From Chloromonas sp. AAM2 (lineage: Eukaryota; Chlorophyta; Chlorophyceae; Chlamydomonadales; Chlamydomonadaceae), in NCBI GenBank assembly GCA_004335635.1, contig QAXH01004446.1, positions 1,886 through 44,100 on the forward strand: a stretch of DNA of 42,215 nucleotides, read 5' to 3'. The position numbers and the translations under genes are program-made. Under the pieces are notes generated by a model. It was not told the origin of the DNA, ran no database searches, and saw only the letters and a list, made by a program, of their open reading frames with translations. Positions 22,272 to 31,900 of this stretch are shown here, piece by piece. Position 1 is the stretch's first letter, and each line of letters begins with the position of its first letter.

Positions 22272-24529
22272 CCTGACATGTGACTCACGGCCTTTGGGGT
22301 TACCGTACTTCCGAACTGTAATCCACTACTGTCTCAAAGTGTTGGATGACCCACGTTGTTGAATAGCTGTCAATGAATTGCAACCCCTCCTTATCTTAGG
22401 CGGCTCGGTCCTGTTTTGCCTTCAGTTAGCCTGCCTTGCCTGCTTTGTTCCCTGCACTCGTTTTGCTTTCTTGCTCTCTCTCTATATATACATCCTTGAA
22501 GTGCATGCGCTCGGAGAGAGCAGCATATTTGCGTTTGTGGCAATTGCCTTCAAGACCAAACTGGGCTTGCCTCTGGCTTACAATTGTCGATCTTGGGCAT
22601 GTAGCTCAGTCAATAGGTGGCTGCCCACAGTTCTCCGTCCAACTCTTTGTAGGCAAATTTGTTGGTTGGTTTCAGTTGGCCTGCATGCGCACGTGCGTTG
22701 GACAAACGTTGCACAAGCATCACCAGGGTGCTGTGAACCCTCTGCTGGGTTGTACATGAATGATGCGTAGGGAGATGCAACTAATGCGAGCACAGAACGC
22801 ACGGTTTGCATCCAGTACCATGTCCAGTGCTTAGCGACTTGGCACGTGCATGCTTGATGCATACGAAGTCTCATCCAAGTTTCCAGACCAGATGTTGGCA
22901 GCTGCTGTTCATGCAATCCATAAAAACAAAAAAAAACTAGAACAGCCCATGCCAGCAGCTTGCCTGCAGCCTGGCGGGTGTTGGGCCAGGACCATTGCTT
23001 TCGTTGCCTGCGAGATGGGCGTCTGGTTCTTCGTCAGCCTGACTCTGCAGCCAGGTGCCAATGTTCCGGGCCCTGCTCTTTGACTCCTGTTGCAGTGTGG
23101 CTGTCCCTGACCTCTGACGTTCCGCCCTGTTGCAGCCTGGCTACCTCTTCCTAGACGTGACCGACTAGGCCTCCTGGCCCTGCTTGCATCCCTTCCTCCA
23201 GTCTTTGACCTGAGCTAGACCAGGGCGGTGCCCACCTTGTTCCATGTCCTCTGACGGCTAGTGTAATTACGTGTAATTCACCTTTCCGTAGGAACTGTAT
23301 TTTCAGACAGATGGGGCAGGCACTTTGGATGCCTCTGTTACCGGTTGACACGTATGTACATTCCATGAATGGTGTGTCCATGTTGTTTTGCCATGACTGC
23401 TGCTGCCATGGCTGTGGGGACAGCCTCCGCGCGGACGAACTGCCACTTCATGTTGAAAGCTTGAAAGCTAACAGTTTGCATGGTGACAGTCGCTGTGCCT
23501 GGCCTTCTGTTCAGGGCAGAAACTCTATCCGAAACACATTATCCTTACAGATCGTGCAACAAAAGCACAGCAGATTCACAGCAAAGCAGATAACACTGTG
23601 AGCAGATTTCAACGTTGTTATCAAGGGCAACAAGTGCGTCTCAACTGGATAACAAAATTATTTAGACACACAAAAAACGTCTGCCAATGATCAAAGTTAC
23701 GTGCACGCAAGACCAAAACCAGATCAAAAACTATGGGCTTAATCAATGTGCCCTTGCTCAAACGTGAACAGACAAGGGAGAAGCTCAATTGTCCAAACCA
23801 CCGCACAAATGATAAAACTGAAAGTTCTCGAATACCCAGTGATCATGTTCTGTCCGGTAGTATCTCGAGCGTTGTCCCAGGCTATGTCAGCAGGAACAAG
23901 TTCAGTGCAAACTCTCTCGGTCAACTCAACGCTCACAGCTTAGCAATAGCAAAACCAGTGGTGCCGCTATGATGGCTTCATGCAGCCTGAATATCAGCCA
24001 ACATGCGAATCGTGCAACGAGTTTTCATCAAAGCAGTAGTTCTAAATCTCCTCTCACTCTTGAATCGTAAGTCCTCTGAAGCTCCTTTCGGAGCTGTTCG
24101 TCCGTGGAAAACAATGCATCCAACATTGTAAGTTTATCCGGAGTCGCTCAGTGTTATCTGTGCGCGTGCGATGCAGCACTGCAGCACTAATATACGTACT
24201 ACTATACTGATGGGCCAACACATGACAAGCAACAAGTGCTCTTCTTGAAAATGCGAGCGAGCTAAGTGAACAGCCTACAGGCTTTCGAATTCGCAATGGA
24301 ATCGCAGCTCCCATGCAATTTGGTTGTTGTGACTCTCAGTTCTGACCAAGCTTAGTCTCAAGTTTCGCATCGAGAGTGTGGCTTGTGCAATAATAGACTG
24401 ACCGACAAATCAATTGAAGAAATCAACGGCATGCATGTTTTTGGGTGGTGGGCATCAACTGCAATCAAGCCTCTTATTGAGCCTTCAGTATCTGCTGGCA
24501 CTGCTGCTCTGGCAGCGGCGTACACCAGC
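22272..24529. other. Intergenic region between convergent Nudix and CAP genes
   Basis: About 2.3 kb between two gene 3' ends. Reading frames here are short and match nothing I recognise. A TAGCTCAGT stretch near 22602 recalls a tRNA D-arm, but no B box follows. Confidence 0.5.
22317..22321 (+). terminator. TGTAA poly(A) signal, Nudix gene
   Basis: TGTAA 46 bp after the Nudix stop codon, at the usual place for a chlorophycean poly(A) signal. Confidence 0.5.
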
Positions 24530-25965
24530 TTACAACATCATGCGGGACTTGCGTGGTGGCCTGGATGGTGAGCGTGGTTCAGGTGGTGGAGAGGGTGGTG
24601 ATGGTGGTGGGGATGGTGGGCTGGGTGGAGATGGTGGGCTGGGTGGTGGGCTTGGAGGGCTTGGAGGTGATGGTGGTGGTGATGGAGGGCTTGGGCTGGG
24701 GGAGGGCAATTCATCGCTGGCTATAAGTACGGATTGACCGCCAGAGTCAGTTAGCCTGCCAACGTTTTCGACAAAATATTCATCTTTGAGTTGGTTGCCC
24801 CATTGTAGGTAGTGGCATGCAACCACGACGCAGTTCCCGTTTGTGGCTGACCCGCAGCCCACGGAGCTTGTGTCTTTCCAGACCATCTACAGCCAGCAGC
24901 AAACATTGCTTGCAATGGGGTTAGCCATGGCGCTCGCTCTTGTGCATGCCGAGTCACTCAGACATCACCAATATAGCAGCGCTACTGCACAACAAAGTAG
25001 TTTTTTTTCTGCGGGTTGTGTATGGCTACATGCAGGGCGGCAAGGCGCGCAAGGTTGCATGCAGTATATGACGGCTTCCGATGCTTTCGGAGGAAACAGG
25101 GTAGGGCTTGAACCAGTTAATGTTGCAGGCGGTGGGTTTTGTTGCTTAACCGGCCTGCTTTCATCAGGTAAATGGTGCAGGACTGCTGGATGCTGGTTAA
25201 TAGTGTCACGACAGCGTGTCCACAAACCTGGGTAAAGTGTCCGATGTCTCTGAACTTGTTGTCCTTCAAGGGCGATGAAGTGTACTTGTAGATCTTTTCT
25301 TCCGCGTACCATGCTTTGGTCGCATCCACGCAGTTGCTCTTGTCTTTGAAGCCCAAGTTGGCATACAGGTTTTCACCAGGGCCTGAGTGTTCAAGCTTAC
25401 AACCCTTCTCCACAAGCACTTCAGCCCAGTACTGCATAATCAAAGAGGCGACACAGCGAGTTGGAATCATGCGCGGTCACATCGAGCGTCACCGAGACCA
25501 AATGACCAAATTCAAAAAATACCTGAGCGTTCTGTGCGAGCCCAACGTTCCAATCCAAAGGAGCAGCGTCGTGCATTGCGCGGTACTCATTGTGTAGATC
25601 AAGGGTTTGTCGCCAATCGTCCTGGCAGTTCGTGTCGCCTGCAATCGAGCATGTTGAGCACGCTCAGTATCCTGAGTTTGTGATGCTTGACTGGCGGCTG
25701 AGATCAAACTCTTGCAGGCAGGCCGATCAAGCAAGCCATTAAATGACCAGGATCCAGCAGACACTGTCAAATGTTGAACCTGTGCAAGCCTGCAAGTGGT
25801 CCCATCGCCCGTTTCTTTGGTCAGACCTGGTCAGACCCGGTCTGACACGGTCAGACCTTTTGTATGTGGCCCCAGTTGCGCGTGGAAACACCTACCAAGC
25901 GTGCGCTCAGGCATCGCGATTGTATACAGCACCGCAAGCAACATCGCTGTTGCCCTCCATGCCAT
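24530..25965 (-). CDS. Secreted CAP/SCP (PR-1-like) protein with Ser-Pro-rich tail
   Basis: Exons on the minus strand: 25896-25965, 25523-25638, 25228-25431, 24530-24886, giving 248 residues with matching phases. The N-terminus (MAWRATAMLLAVLYTIA) is a signal peptide. The CAP fold follows: LHNEYRAMHDAAPLDWN with the conserved His, GENLYA, and the family signature GHFTQMVWKDTSSVGCG. VVACHYLQWGN matches the second CAP signature except for one position (Q for P/A/R/H). From about residue 190 the chain is a run of SPP and SPPP units, as in hydroxyproline-rich algal wall proteins such as pherophorins, ending in a short basic tail (RPPRKSRMML). The likely place is the extracellular matrix; CAP proteins bind sterols or act in defence in other lineages, but no role can be read here. 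A TTGTAA at the stop overlaps a TGTAA signal. Confidence 0.9.
24572..24706. repeat. Coding Pro/Ser repeat of the CAP gene
   Basis: The (CC-rich) SPP units of the CAP protein are encoded by a GGTGGN-type repeat on the plus strand. The plus-strand frame (GGDGGLGG) is only the complement of the coding repeat. Confidence 0.85.
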
Positions 25966-27667
25966 CGTACGGACTGCAAGTGTGTGATGCAAGATCAAGT
26001 ACTCCGAGTAAGCGAGTTGCATATGTCTCTTCCTCAGCATTGTCGCAGTCTCACTATTGTGCTTCTGCATTGAAGGTCGTCGCACCTGCTGCCTCTCACA
26101 ACCTTGGAGTGTAGCGTTCGAACCTCTCACACAGAGGCCACCACAGCCCTGAGCTTCCCACCGAACAGTAACAGATAACAAGTTATGACCGTGGGCCGTC
26201 TGCTTGTCTTAGTGTTGGCGCAAGGGTTGCAAACCGTGTCGGTTTTGTCACACGTCCGGCAAGGGCGGGAACGCGCTTTTGTTTGCTTTACAGCTTGGCC
26301 CACAGGTTGCGCTGCACTGGCCGGATGTAAAATCCAAAGATAAATGTCACTCGTTCGCGCCTGCTATTCCTGCTCGTTCCTGCTCGGGCACCCCAGTCCA
26401 AGTGCGCGAGCCCTTGTTCAACTGTATTTGTTTATCTTATCTAATGCCAGCATCTCTGACCTGGCCAGCACTGATAGCCCGATACCCGTGGCATCGCCAT
26501 ACATAGACGTTGGACATTGAAGGAAGCTGATAAACTGCTAATGGATGCCATCAACTGCCGGGTAACGCGTTGTTGCTGTTGTTTGATTCCTCCTCTCGGG
26601 TCCTCTAGAGGTCCTCTATGGGTCTAGCCATGGCTTTGTGGCGAAAACCACGTAAACGAATCCACATCCAGCGCACAAGGGCAAAAGTACATGCTTGGAA
26701 TCAAATAGTTCATCGATTTGGTGGATGCCGTCGAGTGGCCGGCGCTTGAGTCGTTGAACGAGTTGACGGACACCTTGTCTCAAGGTTGACCCAAGCAAAA
26801 CGTGCGTTGACCAGCCCACAATTGCCGCTGCCTTGCTCACGCGCCCAAACCCTGCAAGTATGCTGTGTTTAGTGTTCGCACCTGCTCCCAGCCGGGACAC
26901 ATGCTGCATGTCTAGGATTGTCAGGCCAAGGAAAGAACGAGAGGCGAGGCTCAAGAAGACGCAGCCCTGCCAAACAACCCGCCTACCACTTTGTACAGAG
27001 TGCACATAGACAAGACAGAGATGCACGGAGCTTTGCCAGCTTCTACCCGTGAGATGAAGCAGTAGGGCAGATGCTGGTAGAAGCAAAACTTCGGGGTGTT
27101 TCAGCCTTACGTTGACCGATGTGGCGTTCAGCCTAGTCACGCCACGCACTCTGCCTAGGAGCAGACCATTTCCGGTCAACTGTGTCAACTGTTGGCGGGC
27201 AAACGACTCAAGTTCAGTGTTTCATCCTGCTGTTGACCACCGTAGTGCACACCCAAATTTGGGCTTGAATTTCCCAGATAGTCACACGCACATGTGCCAG
27301 ACCTTTGGCTACCACACTGGCGAATCCAATGTCGTCACCAGACGTGCTTGGCCACTGACTTGCTATTGGGACGCTAGCAACAAAAGTCAGACCCTGTGCT
27401 GGCTTTGCAGTGTGCTGCCTATGACAGAATATGCAACTATCTGCGCTTTACAGAGAAATGGAGACTCGTTGCGTTCCTGTTCAAGCTGCTGAGTGAGTGA
27501 GTGTTTTTACATCTGTATCGTCCACACCGTTGTATTGTGCGTCTTAGTGATGGAGCATAACGGAAGCAGCCATCGCGTGTACACCTGGTTCAAAGTGGCA
27601 GTAGGCCCGCACACTTCAGACGTTCAACAACTCTTCATGTCACAATATAAACCAGACAAGCAATGCA
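25966..27667. other. Intergenic region between CAP 5' end and CDKAL1 3' end
   Basis: It should hold the CAP promoter and the CDKAL1 3' UTR. A minus-strand reading frame of 190 residues at 26616-27188 is the longest unexplained one here. It begins MTQLTGNGLLLGRV, has no motif I recognise and overlaps an open stretch on the other strand, so it is listed as unproven. Confidence 0.4.
27507..27511 (-). terminator. TGTAA poly(A) signal, CDKAL1 gene
   Basis: TGTAA on the minus strand, about 155 bp after the CDKAL1 stop. Confidence 0.4.
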
Positions 27668-28741
27668 TCACTGCAGAGTAGGTGACGTGTGCCCACGTGC
27701 GCTTGTTAGGTCAGGCAGAGGCACTGCTTCCATCGCCCCACCCACATCCGCCCCGCTGCCCGGCCCGCTGCCCGCGCCCCCTTTAAGCGCCCCCCACAAC
27801 ACCACTGACCCCGACACCGCCAGCCCAGCTAACCCCACCAACACACCCACACGCAATGCCCAGTCCACCCAAGTCACCCCATCATCACCAGGCCGCGGCA
27901 ATTGAACACCAGGTGTCCCTTGCTGGCCTGTCGAACTGTCTTTGCTGTCTGCCTGGTCCTGCCGCCCAGCGGGCGAACCATCACCCCTGCTACTAGCCTG
28001 GCTGTCCACTTGGCCCTGGCCAGCTTGGTCACTAGTGCTTTGTAACGCGCTTCTGGTGGGCGCTGAAACCGTGCCAATGACGGGCTGGGGATCGCAACCG
28101 CAATCCGCCGTCCCGCACCCCTCCTCGGCCCCACACCCTGCCGCTTCGCCGATGCCTAGTTGCTCTCCGCTCAAAACTCGGACTTTTGCCGCCACTCCAT
28201 CATTCCCAATGCCATTCTGCAGCCTCCCCCTGCCTTCACCTTCACCAGCCATCCCGTTGTCCTGCCCTGGCTCCCTGCCCACGCCATTTGCCACCACCTC
28301 CACCACCATCTCCCCATTCACATCCCGCCCATTCCTTGCATTCCCCGCAGGTGTGTCCGTTGAACTACTTGCTGCGCCATCCGCGCCTTGTGTGCTTGCA
28401 CTGCCATGGCAGCGGTACAGCCACTCAACCACCTCCCCCTCGACGGACCACCGAGAAACGGACGTGATCTTTGCCATGACGATGGAGCCCATCAGGTCTG
28501 GCTGAGGCTCCAATAGCACCTGTGCATCACACGCACCACACAGCGCATACATGAGGTTGTGAAAGGGAATGCCGCTGGTGACTTAAATAAGTTTTTGACA
28601 TGCTCAGATTACCAACCTATACAGAGGAACAGACAATGCCCAAATGTCTGTCTACCTCATGCTATCCTGAGCCCAGCATGAATGCACCCTTCATGAGCCT
28701 CATGCAACACCCTCACCCTCACCCTCACCCTCCCTCACACA

Positions 28742-28800
<59 letters not shown>

Positions 28801-28848
28801 NNNNNNNNNNNNNNNNNNNNNNNNNNNNNNNNNNNNNNNNNNNNNNNN

Positions 28849-28909
<61 letters not shown>

Positions 28910-31900
28910 CAACGCATGCACTCCCATGGCCCCACTATCCAACACACCCCCTTCCTCCTCCCCCTCAGACACACGGCGTGTCAGCAATGCACCCCTGAAA
29001 CCACGCACACCCCCATAGTCTGACTTATCCAAACCCCCTTTCCCACCTGTGTGTAGTTCTTCGTGTGCCCCACGAGTTTCCTGCCGTCCGCTGCCACGTC
29101 CATGACACACACCCTCTGCCATGTGCCCTTCAGCCCGTGGTAACAGTCGGTCCAGCCGTCCACAAGGCCGGACAGCTCACGTGATCGTGCCTTGACGGTT
29201 TCTGTGGGCAGGCGCTTCATGCGGGCTGCGGGGGTGCCGGGCCTGCACCCATGGCGGTGTGCACACTGCTTGAAACCCTGGAAATGTACTGGCAACGCCG
29301 GTACTATCTTGGAGTTTCTGGGCTGCACTGCCCACACCTCAATGAGCGCCACTTGGCAGTTGCAGTGCTTCCATGTACCATTCATTGATTCTATGACTTA
29401 TAAGCGAGATGACCGTTACTCGCATCGTTTCGTGCGTCCCACCTGGGGTAGAACTGGCTTATGTGGCAGTGGGGAAACCGCCACTTGGCGCACAGCTGCA
29501 TGGTGCCCTCCCAGTCCTGTGGCGTGGCAACGCATGGGAGTTGTCAGAGAGTGTCGCCTGGTGATCAAACACACAGCGCCGCTGCGCCGGAAAGCATTAC
29601 CAGCTTTGATCTGTTGCATGATGGGGCATCGGGGTCGGACCGGGTAGGCGGTCGTCATTTCAGTTGCTGTGCAGGCACCGCTTGTCCGGTCAGAGGACTG
29701 TTAACAACCCTTCTGTGCAATGATACAATCTTGTCATTGGCCACACTAGCGTCACCCTATGTACCATTGACTCAGCATGTATTGCCACACCACAACGGCA
29801 CCTAACTGGCACCTGACCAACTGCCCTACACAGCTCGTGACTGCTTCACTGTCTTCGCCTGTGAAGTGTGAGCACCTACCTGCTGCGTCTCCCCCGGGAA
29901 GCCACATATGATGTCGGTGGCGAGTGCCATGTCCGGCACCTCAGCAGTCAGTACCTCAGCCACCCGCTCAAACTCTGTGAAGGCAGCAGGGGCAACAGGC
30001 ACAGGTGTAGCAGCAGCAGTTAAAGCAGGTATCACAGGCTCTGAGGCAGTTGCCAGGCAGGCAGGCAGGCAACCAACTGGCCCGGTTGAATGGACAGAAA
30101 GCAGGGAAAACAAAAAGCCAGAAAGCGGAGATATCCTGCACACTCAGCAATTTCCAAAGGGTGAGGACACATGCCCATGCGCCGGCCAATGAGCTGCGCA
30201 AACCCCTCTCCATGTGCCCACCCACCCACCTTGCACCGTGTACTCTCTGTTCATAGCCTCTAGCACTGCATCGGAGCCGCTCTGCACCGGCACATGCAGG
30301 TACGAGTAGACGGACGGGTGGCGCAGGCACGCGGCGATGGCGGGGAGGTGCCTGCACATAGGTTGTTTTGGACACAACAGAGCTGCATGATGAGATTGCC
30401 ATCCTGAAGCTCCTTGATCGCCTGACTGGTCACATGACTGGTCACATGAGTGGACACATGAGTGGTCACACGACTGGTCGCTGACTGGCTAGACCTCAGT
30501 GCGACATAGACCTCAGTGCAACAGTATGTGCCTCGCTGCTATGTTTTCAGGCCAGGTGGACACAAGCAAAAAGGTCCCGGATAAGGGATGCATGTGGCTA
30601 CAGCGCGTTCTTAACTTACTCCAGTATGAAGGGTGGGTTGGTCATGCCCAGCCGTAGCATCACCCTGTTGTCTTGAGGCAGCACTGCCACTAGGGCCTCC
30701 AGCAGCACAGGCAGGGCTGAGCCCATGTCCCGGCCCCATGCACCCGTGTCCTCGCTGGATAGCCAGATCTCACGAACCTGTGCACATACATGCATGCACA
30801 CGCATACACACATGTGACTCTTTGAGCAGATGCGCACAGTATACATACCGGCAGTGTTGTACAATGGACAACGAAGACACGTGTGGGTTCATCCACTCAC
30901 GTTCCGCCGTTTGATCTTGATCCATCCATTCAGATTTGTAACCAAGGTTTGTGCACAAACTGTTACAATTCAAAGGTTTGGTGAGCCAAAGCCACACACT
31001 CGGTATGAAGGGCAAGTTACCTTGGCCCAAACCACAGGCCGACCCCTGGACCCACTCCCCTTTCCCTTTTCCCCCTCACCAGTGGGTCTGCAGCTGCCGC
31101 CTTGGCCCGTTCCACTCACCAGTGGGTCTGCAGCTGCCGCCTTGGCCCGTTCCACTCACCAGTGGGTCTGCAGCTGCCGCCTTGGCCCGTTCCACTCACC
31201 AGTGGGTCTGCAGCTGCCGCCTTGGCCCGTTCCACTCACCAGTGGGTCTGCAGCTGCCGCCTTGGCCCGTTCCACTCACCAGTGGGTCTGCAGCTGCCGC
31301 CTTGGCCCGTTCCACTCACCAGTGGGTCTGCAGCTGCCGCCTTGGCTCTTTCCACCAGCACGCCCAGTGCATAGCTGCCCAGGTGGCCGCGCGCATGCTT
31401 GGTCTTGCAGTAGGTGCATGCGCCCAGGCAGCCAGTCGACAGAGGGATGATCTCTACGTGCCTGCAGGACAGCACGTGACCAGGGCTAAGCACGGCAACC
31501 ATATTCACAAGGGGTAGGATACTCATAAGAAGGATGTACACTTCAATCTTGGTTGGCAACTTGCTAGATGCCAAGCAGCCACTAGGCCTTTTATCCTGCT
31601 GGTTTTGCCTTACTTGCTCAGTGTAGCCGGCAGGTCCAGCCAGCTGCATGTGATTGAATTTTAAGTGTATGATTCACCCCGCGTAGTCATGCTTGACTTG
31701 ATGGCAAGGTGTTGTAGGTGCCTGCAAGGCGCCTAAACTTTTTGGTCTGCGTAACCGCAGGTAGCAAAAAGCTGTGGAGTAATTCAGTCTTCTGTCAACA
31801 TGAAATCCCCCTCTCCACCTGTTCTTGCGTATCTTGGGCAGGTCCAGCCTAGGCAGCGCCTTCTTGGCTAGCAGCTGCAGGCTGTGCCCGGCCAGGGAAG

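Noticed and set aside
22595..22670. Possible tRNA gene (TAGCTCAGT resembles a D-arm)
   Set aside because: No B box (GGTTCGAATCC-like) at the right distance and no acceptor-stem pairing that I could find.
24414..24737. Plus-strand Gly-rich frame (GGDGGLGG)
   Set aside because: Complement of the SPP-coding repeat of the CAP gene, whose own frame is supported by splice phases and family motifs.
28600..29122. Frames of repeated Thr-His or Val-Cys
   Set aside because: Translation of the (AC)n microsatellite and the N gap.
31079..31350. CRISPR array (regular 40-bp repeats)
   Set aside because: Head-to-tail repeats without unique spacers, inside a eukaryotic gene and derived from its exon edge.
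30830..31517. Plus-strand reading frames of about 190-206 residues with a repeated Q-W-V-C-S-C-R-L-G pattern
   Set aside because: They are the complement of the 40-bp splice-donor array of CDKAL1 and stay open only because the unit has no stop in those frames.
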